From JALOAP01 sp964632355 (lineage in GTDB: Bacteria > Chloroflexota > Dehalococcoidia > Tepidiformales > Tepidiformaceae): a stretch of 18,144 nt of DNA. The stretch spans positions 1-18,144 of the forward strand of contig CAZWBW010000058.1 in assembly GCA_964632355.1 (NCBI GenBank), written 5' to 3'. Below, one piece after another: positions 13,667-18,144 of this stretch; position 1 is the stretch's first letter; every line of letters starts with the position of its first letter. Position numbers and translations under genes: made by a program. Under the pieces are notes generated by a model. That model searched no databases. It saw only the letters and a program-made list of their open reading frames with translations, and was not told the origin of the DNA.

Positions 13667-14476
13667 ATGGCGGGGCTCTGGTTCGACGCGAGCTATTCAC
13701 AGCATGCGCAGCCCGGGCTGGGGACGTTCGTGCCCCTGGCTGACCGCGAGGTAGGGTCGTTCGACCCGAGCCGCGTGGATGTGAGCCCGGGGAGGCGGCT
13801 GCGCTGCTTTGCGGCGTTGGTCCACACGGTGGACCCCACGACCGGGGCTGTCGCACTCAGGGATACGCACCAGCCATTCATCGTGCCCGGCAAGCCGCTG
13901 ACCTACGCCGAGCTCTTCGAGCTCGTAACGAAGGAGCCCGAGTTTCAGCAGATACGGGACGCCCTCTCGTCGCTGGACCTTCGGCTCGGACAGGCGCGGC
14001 CACTTCTCACGGAAAAACCGGAGAACCCGCAGTGGTCGGCGCGAGACCCCGATCTCCCGCCGGCGCTGCAGGATCTCGCGGACGAAATCAATGAGGACAT
14101 CCGGGAGGCCCTGAACGCCCTGGACAACCCGAAGTACTACTACCCGGGAGTCGACAGCGGCATCGAGCCCGTGAGCGATGACCACGTGAAGCTGGTGATC
14201 TGGGCGATGCAGCGCGAGTTGAACCGGGAGCTTCGGCCACACGAAGGGCATTACGGGGGGAGCCCGCCGCTGCCAGCGGCGCCGCTCGAACAGCTTCCCT
14301 GGGAAGTCCAGCGAGCGCTTGCTGAACGCCGACGACTGCGATTCGCGCAGTGGGGCATCTTCCGGGAGCAGTGGGAGAAGGGGAAGTGGAGCCTCTGGGA
14401 GGTGCCGCTCGACCCGGACTACGTGCCCCGGCGAGCCCAACGGCTTCAACAGGCACAGGCTGGCCGGTCAGGCTAA
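13667..14476 (+). CDS. Protein of unknown function, third gene of trio
   Basis: A 269-aa soluble protein, no signal peptide or membrane helix. It starts MAGLWFDASYSQHAQPGLGT and contains a likely beta-rich N-terminal half (RCFAALVHTVDPTTGAVAL, 46-64), an acidic helical middle (PALQDLADEINEDIREALNALDN, 132-154), a short KYYYPGVDSGI patch (156-166) and a basic, Trp-rich C-terminal part (RRRLRFAQWGIFREQWEKGKW, 221-241). I recognise no family or catalytic motif. The ATG lies 2 nt after the stop of the 46-aa peptide with no strong Shine-Dalgarno of its own, implying re-initiation. A terminator follows directly, so the three genes 13107-14476 form one unit. Composition does not differ visibly from neighbours. 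Confidence 0.75.
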   Translation: MAGLWFDASYSQHAQPGLGTFVPLADREVGSFDPSRVDVSPGRRLRCFAALVHTVDPTTGAVALRDTHQPFIVPGKPLTYAELFELVTKEPEFQQIRDALSSLDLRLGQARPLLTEKPENPQWSARDPDLPPALQDLADEINEDIREALNALDNPKYYYPGVDSGIEPVSDDHVKLVIWAMQRELNRELRPHEGHYGGSPPLPAAPLEQLPWEVQRALAERRRLRFAQWGIFREQWEKGKWSLWEVPLDPDYVPRRAQRLQQAQAGRSG

Positions 14477-14479
14477 CAG

Positions 14480-14505
14480 GGAGAGGCCGACAGGCCTCTC
14501 CTCTT
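14480..14505 (+). terminator. Rho-independent terminator of the unknown trio
   Basis: A 9-bp perfect stem GGAGAGGCC/GGCCTCTCC (14480-14488 and 14493-14501) with a 4-nt loop, starting 3 bp after the stop and followed by the pyrimidine-rich TCTTATCT. Confidence 0.75.
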
Positions 14506-14567
14506 ATCTACCTTCGCCTGTTATCCGGGGCATGCGTAAATCCTGTCGCACCGGGGCGATGCTTTCT

Positions 14568-14594
14568 GGTATCCATAAGGTGAGGGTGGATACC
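14568..14594. promoter_or_regulatory. Inverted repeat upstream of the glycosyltransferase/debranching operon
   Basis: GGTATCC (14568-14574) and GGATACC (14588-14594) are 13 nt apart, about 100 bp before ATG 14695, in the only intergenic region serving this operon. It could be an operator or an RNA stem. No convincing -35/-10 pair is resolved next to it. Confidence 0.35.
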
Positions 14595-14694
14595 CGGCAG
14601 CCGCCCGGGAGCCCCACGAATGTCATCGGTTCGAAAAGGCGTACCCCCGCGCGAACGTGCGGGCGCGACGCACATCCGGAGGAGGAGCGCTGCG

Positions 14695-15786
14695 ATGCGG
14701 ATCGCACTCGTTGCGCCACCGTGGTTTGCCGTGCCTCCGGCGGGCTATGGTGGCATCGAGCGGGTAGTGCACTATCTCGCTGAAGGGCTTGTCGAACTGG
14801 GCCACGACGTCACGCTGTTCGCAGCCGGAGGCTCGCAGACAGCAGGGAAGCTCGTCGAGACGTTCGACCATCCGCCGTCACCCTTTCTTGGAGACCCGCT
14901 CATCGAGGCGGAGCACCTGATGCAGGTGTTCGCGCGCTGGCGGGAGTTCGACATCATCCACGATCACACGCGGCTGGGTTCGCTCATCGCGCCGGCTGTG
15001 GATATCCCGGTTGTCCACACGATCCACGGAGAGCTAACGCCCGAGTACAAGCGGTACTACGAGCATGCGCACGCGCACGGGGTCGAGTTGGTGTGCATCA
15101 GCGAACACCAGCGGTCGACGCTGCCCGACGGACTTTCCGCGACGGTCATCTGGAACGCGATGGACCTGCGGACGTGGCCATTCGGGAAGGAGCCGGGGGA
15201 TTACCTCCTCTTCGTGGGACGAATGAACCCGGCGAAGGGCATTCTGCCGGCGATCGAGATCGCGCGCCGGGCGGGCAGACGGCTGGTGATCTGTGCGAAG
15301 ATCAACGAAGTGGAAGAGCAGGAGTACTTCGAGCTCCAGGTTCGGCCCGTGCTGTCGAAGGTAGAGCACGAGTTGCACTTCCAGCCGCCCCCGGAGAAAC
15401 TCCGCGCGCTGTACGCGGGAGCTCGGGCTACGCTGTTCCCGATCTCGTGGCCGGAGCCGTTTGGGCTGGTGATGATCGAATCGATGGCCGCGGGAACGCC
15501 GGTCATCGCGTTCCGCAACGGGTCGGTCCCGGAGGTCATCGAAGATGGCGTGACCGGGCGGATCTGCGAAACCGTCGAGGAGGCGGTGGAGGCGGAGAAG
15601 ACGATCGACCAGCTGGACCGGACGGCCTGCCGGCAGCGGGTAAGGGAGCTGTTCTCGGCGCCGGTGGCGGTTCGAAAGCATGAAGCCCTGTACCGGCGGC
15701 TGCTCGGCTACGTGGACGGCATCCTGACGCTCCCGCAGCGGAAGTCGGAGGGAGATTCGCAGGTCGAGGAACGCTTGCAGAGATGA
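14695..15786 (+). CDS. Family 4 (GT-B fold) glycosyltransferase
   Basis: A 363-aa protein with two Rossmann domains. The N-terminal acceptor domain starts MRIALVAPPWF with GYGGIERVV (17-25) and FDIIHDHT (85-92). The donor-binding domain has LLFVGRMNPAKGI (171-183), the EPFGLVMIESMAAGTPVIA motif (254-272; E254 and E262 of the EX7E pair) and the usual tail. It is a retaining enzyme using a nucleotide or ADP/GDP sugar, cytosolic; the acceptor is unknown. ATG 14695 is supported by GGAGGAGGAG 7 nt upstream; an upstream in-frame start at 14620 would add 25 residues with no homology and no site. It overlaps the next gene by 4 nt (ATGA), so they are coupled; the partner suggests alpha-glucan or glucoside metabolism. 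Confidence 0.92.
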   Translation: MRIALVAPPWFAVPPAGYGGIERVVHYLAEGLVELGHDVTLFAAGGSQTAGKLVETFDHPPSPFLGDPLIEAEHLMQVFARWREFDIIHDHTRLGSLIAPAVDIPVVHTIHGELTPEYKRYYEHAHAHGVELVCISEHQRSTLPDGLSATVIWNAMDLRTWPFGKEPGDYLLFVGRMNPAKGILPAIEIARRAGRRLVICAKINEVEEQEYFELQVRPVLSKVEHELHFQPPPEKLRALYAGARATLFPISWPEPFGLVMIESMAAGTPVIAFRNGSVPEVIEDGVTGRICETVEEAVEAEKTIDQLDRTACRQRVRELFSAPVAVRKHEALYRRLLGYVDGILTLPQRKSEGDSQVEERLQR

Positions 15787-17972
15787 CAGGCCGGGCTGAA
15801 GCCTCCGGCACGCAGGACTGGTTGCCGGTGGGGGAGGAGCCCCACCCGGTAGGTTCGATCACACATCTCCTGGTCTTGAAAGCAGCGGAGACGTCCCTCG
15901 TGAGCTTGCCCACGGGGGACGTCGACGCTGAGACGGAGCCCGCGAGCGGGCTCTACCACAACGACACGCGGTACCTCTCGCGGTTGCGCTTCTCGTTCGG
16001 CGGGGTGGAGCCGGTGCTTCTCGACGCGCGCGAAGTGGAGCACGGCTCGACGGCGGTGTTCTGTAACCCGACGCTGCGGACGCCAGGAGGACAGCTCGTC
16101 CCTGCGCAGACGCTCATCGTTCGCCGGAAGCGGGTGCTGATCGAGGGCATGCTCGAAGTGCTCAGCCTCTCGAACTACGGCACGGAGCCGGTGGATGTCG
16201 AGCTTCGCGCGGAATTCGACGCGGACTTTCGCGACATCTTCGAAGTGCGGGGGTTCGAGCGAAAGCAGCCCCGCGAACCGGTGATCAAGGACGTGGGCCA
16301 GCGGTCGGTGACGTTCCGGTACGTCGGTGGCGACCGGATCGAGCGGCGGACGCTGGTTCGATTTGGCCGCGAACCGGATCTGCTCAGCGAGTCGCGCGCG
16401 GTGTTCCAGTTCACGCTGAAGCCACGGGAGCTGGTGAGCCTCGACCTGGCAGTGATGACCGAGCGGGGACTGAGCGAGTACCGGTTCAACGAAGCGGTGG
16501 CGCTCGTTCGGCAGCAGCAGCGGACGTGGCTGGACGAGACCACGCAAATCGTCACCGACGATGAGAGCGTGAATCGCCTGCTGAACCGTTCGCTGCTCGA
16601 CGTACAGGCGCTGCGAGGCAGGGTAAGCGGCATCGAGTACATCGCTGCCGGGGCGCCATGGTACGACTGCCTGTTCGGGCGGGACAGCCTGATCACGGGA
16701 ATGGAGATGCTGCCGTTTCGCCCGCAGACGTTGGCGGCTTCGCTCCGGGTGCTGGCGCACTACCAGGCGACGCATACCGACCCGGCGAGAGACGCGCAGC
16801 CGGGCAAGATCCCGCATGAACTCCGCTGGGGCGAACTCGCGAACACGGGCGAGGTCCCATTCGGGCAGTATTACGGCAGCGTGGATGCAACGCCGCTGTT
16901 CATCGTGGCGGCGTACGAATACGCGCGGTGGACGGGCGACCTCCTGTTGATTCGCGAACTCTGGCCGAACATCCAGCGGGCGTACGAGTGGTGCGTGAAG
17001 GAGTACGAGGCGAATCCGCACGGCTTCCTCGCGTACAAGCGCGCGACAGCGGTCGGCCTCGAGAACCAGGGCTGGAAAGACTCCCACGACGCGATCGTGT
17101 GGCCGGACGGGACGTACGCATCGGCACCGATCGCGCTGGTGGAAGTGCAGGCCTACCTCGCGGCGGCACTCAACGCCTACGTACAGCTCGCGAACGAACT
17201 CGGGGAGGCGCTCACGGCGGAGGAGGTTTCGCGCCCCAGGGTGTTCGCAGCAGCGTTCGAAACGGCATTCGCACACGACGACGTCGGGTATGTCCTCTGC
17301 CTCGACGGTGATGGCAAGCCGGTGCCGACACCGGCATCGAACGCCGGGCATGTGCTCTGGATGGCTGCGGCCAGCCGGGCGAGGGCGGCGCAGGTCGCGG
17401 ACATGCTGATGGGCAGCGACATGTTCAGCGGCTGGGGCATTCGGACGCTGAGCAGCCGCGTGGTGGGGTTCAACCCGCTCGGGTATCACACGGGCTCGGT
17501 GTGGCCGCACGACAATGCACTGATCCTCGCGGGGCTCCGCCTCTACGGGTTCGACTCGCAGGCGCTGGAGCTGGCTGACGCGATGCTGCAGATGGGTCTC
17601 GCATTCCCGGAGAACCGCGTGCCGGAGCTGTTCTCGGGCGACGCACGCGAGTTCCGTGTGGTACCGACGCCATACCCGGTGGCGTCGCGGCCACAGGCGT
17701 GGTCGGCGGCGAGCATTCCCTTCGTTATGGCAACAATGCTCGGCCTCCGCCCGGGCGAGGGTTCGCAGCTGAAGATCGTCCGGCCCCAGTTGCCGCTTCA
17801 CCTGCGGGAGGTGGAGGTTCGGAACCTGAAAATCGCGGGCGGACAGGTGGACCTTCGATTCCGGCGGCTCGGCTCGAACATTAGCGTGGAGGTCGAGCGC
17901 ATACTGGGGGACGTCGAGGTGGTGCTCGCCTCGCGCTGGATGGAGGAGGAGACACTCTCCGCGATGCCATGA
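15783..17972 (+). CDS. Glycogen-debranching-type amylo-alpha-1,6-glucosidase
   Basis: A 729-aa protein. The N-terminal GDE_N-like beta domain spans roughly 22-225 with the signature LYHNDTRYLSRL (57-68). The C-terminal alpha/alpha-barrel region starts ~260 and holds the likely active-site motifs FGRDSLI (298-304), GKIPHELRWGE (341-351), NQGWKDS (428-434) and GSVWPHDN (571-578). Relatives cleave alpha-1,6 branches of glycogen or act on related alpha-glucosides; the exact substrate is not visible. There is no signal peptide, so it is cytosolic. It starts in the ATGA overlap with the family-4 glycosyltransferase and ends in another ATGA overlap with the DUF488 gene, so the three are co-translated. 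The pair may make and trim a storage polysaccharide or a glucoside compatible solute (inference). Confidence 0.9.
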   Translation: MTGRAEASGTQDWLPVGEEPHPVGSITHLLVLKAAETSLVSLPTGDVDAETEPASGLYHNDTRYLSRLRFSFGGVEPVLLDAREVEHGSTAVFCNPTLRTPGGQLVPAQTLIVRRKRVLIEGMLEVLSLSNYGTEPVDVELRAEFDADFRDIFEVRGFERKQPREPVIKDVGQRSVTFRYVGGDRIERRTLVRFGREPDLLSESRAVFQFTLKPRELVSLDLAVMTERGLSEYRFNEAVALVRQQQRTWLDETTQIVTDDESVNRLLNRSLLDVQALRGRVSGIEYIAAGAPWYDCLFGRDSLITGMEMLPFRPQTLAASLRVLAHYQATHTDPARDAQPGKIPHELRWGELANTGEVPFGQYYGSVDATPLFIVAAYEYARWTGDLLLIRELWPNIQRAYEWCVKEYEANPHGFLAYKRATAVGLENQGWKDSHDAIVWPDGTYASAPIALVEVQAYLAAALNAYVQLANELGEALTAEEVSRPRVFAAAFETAFAHDDVGYVLCLDGDGKPVPTPASNAGHVLWMAAASRARAAQVADMLMGSDMFSGWGIRTLSSRVVGFNPLGYHTGSVWPHDNALILAGLRLYGFDSQALELADAMLQMGLAFPENRVPELFSGDAREFRVVPTPYPVASRPQAWSAASIPFVMATMLGLRPGEGSQLKIVRPQLPLHLREVEVRNLKIAGGQVDLRFRRLGSNISVEVERILGDVEVVLASRWMEEETLSAMP

Positions 17973-18144
17973 CGGACATCAGGGTGAAGCGGGTGTACGA
18001 CCCTCCCGAGCCAGACGACGGCCTGCGGGTGCTGGTCGACCGGCTCTGGCCGCGGGGGCTGAGCAAGGAGTCGGCGCACATCGACCTGTGGCTGCGGGAC
18101 ATCGCGCCTTCGAACGAGTTGCGTACGTGGTACGGGCACGACCC
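17969..18144 (+). CDS. DUF488 family protein, N-terminal part (runs off the window)
   Basis: The 58 visible residues begin MTDIRVKRVYDPPEPDDG and contain the signature VLVDRLWPRGLSKE, followed by IDLWLRDIAPSNELRTWYGHDP. This is the YeaO-like branch of DUF488, usually ~115-125 aa, of unknown function. The start overlaps the debranching-enzyme stop by 4 nt (ATGA). About half of the gene lies beyond the window. Confidence 0.9.
   Translation, partial: MTDIRVKRVYDPPEPDDGLRVLVDRLWPRGLSKESAHIDLWLRDIAPSNELRTWYGHD

Noticed and set aside
15708..17801. A 697-aa open frame on the minus strand
   Set aside because: It lies antisense to the well-supported debranching-enzyme gene, is extremely Arg/His-rich, and has no domain; GC-rich codon bias keeps this frame open.

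Overview
The window is a gene-dense, GC-rich stretch of bacterial chromosome carrying mostly housekeeping and accessory metabolic genes on both strands. I see no rRNA, tRNA, CRISPR array, transposase or phage structural gene. High GC, Shine-Dalgarno starts mixed with GTG and TTG starts, an RNHCP protein, a Gram-positive-type LexA box (GAACnnnnGTTC) and the look of the NuoB, IF-1 and E2 proteins suggest a member of Chloroflexota, perhaps the Dehalococcoidia/Tepidiforma side. That placement is inference from sequence flavour, not a search result.

Layout. 1-886: 3' part of an acyltransferase E2 of a 2-oxo-acid dehydrogenase complex, closed by a strong terminator. 1069-1824: an RNHCP zinc protein and a lone infA (IF-1) behind a roughly 160-nt leader. 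2081-3073 (minus): a small zinc-ribbon protein with its own promoter, followed by a lone nuoB. 3074-3325: a gene-free interval with an AT-rich patch. 3326-5386 (minus): a tightly packed unit dinB-like > ribD > EVE-domain protein. 5507-6487 (plus) patatin-like lipase and 6493-7245 (minus) SDR dehydrogenase end tail to tail with 5 bp between them. 7436-8320 (plus) family-2 glycosyltransferase overlaps the end of 8238-9383 (minus) topoisomerase IB. Upstream of the topoisomerase on the same strand lies 9466-10371, a shortened ImuB-like Y-family protein whose promoter contains a perfect LexA/SOS box. 10475-12958 (plus): a PEP-synthase/rifampicin-phosphotransferase-like enzyme with a probable leaderless start. 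13107-14476: three apparently co-translated genes of unknown function (137, 46 and 269 aa), the middle one a short Thr/Pro-rich peptide, ending in a terminator. 14695-18144: an operon of family-4 glycosyltransferase > glycogen-debranching-type glycosidase > DUF488 protein, joined by two ATGA overlaps; the last gene runs off the window.

Themes. DNA maintenance (SOS-controlled ImuB-like protein, topoisomerase IB, possibly DinB-fold and EVE proteins), central metabolism and respiration (E2, NuoB, RibD for flavin), and alpha-glucan or glycoside metabolism (GT4 plus debranching enzyme). The most novel-looking elements are the compact ImuB-like gene with its SOS promoter and the 13107-14476 trio, which I cannot assign to any family.
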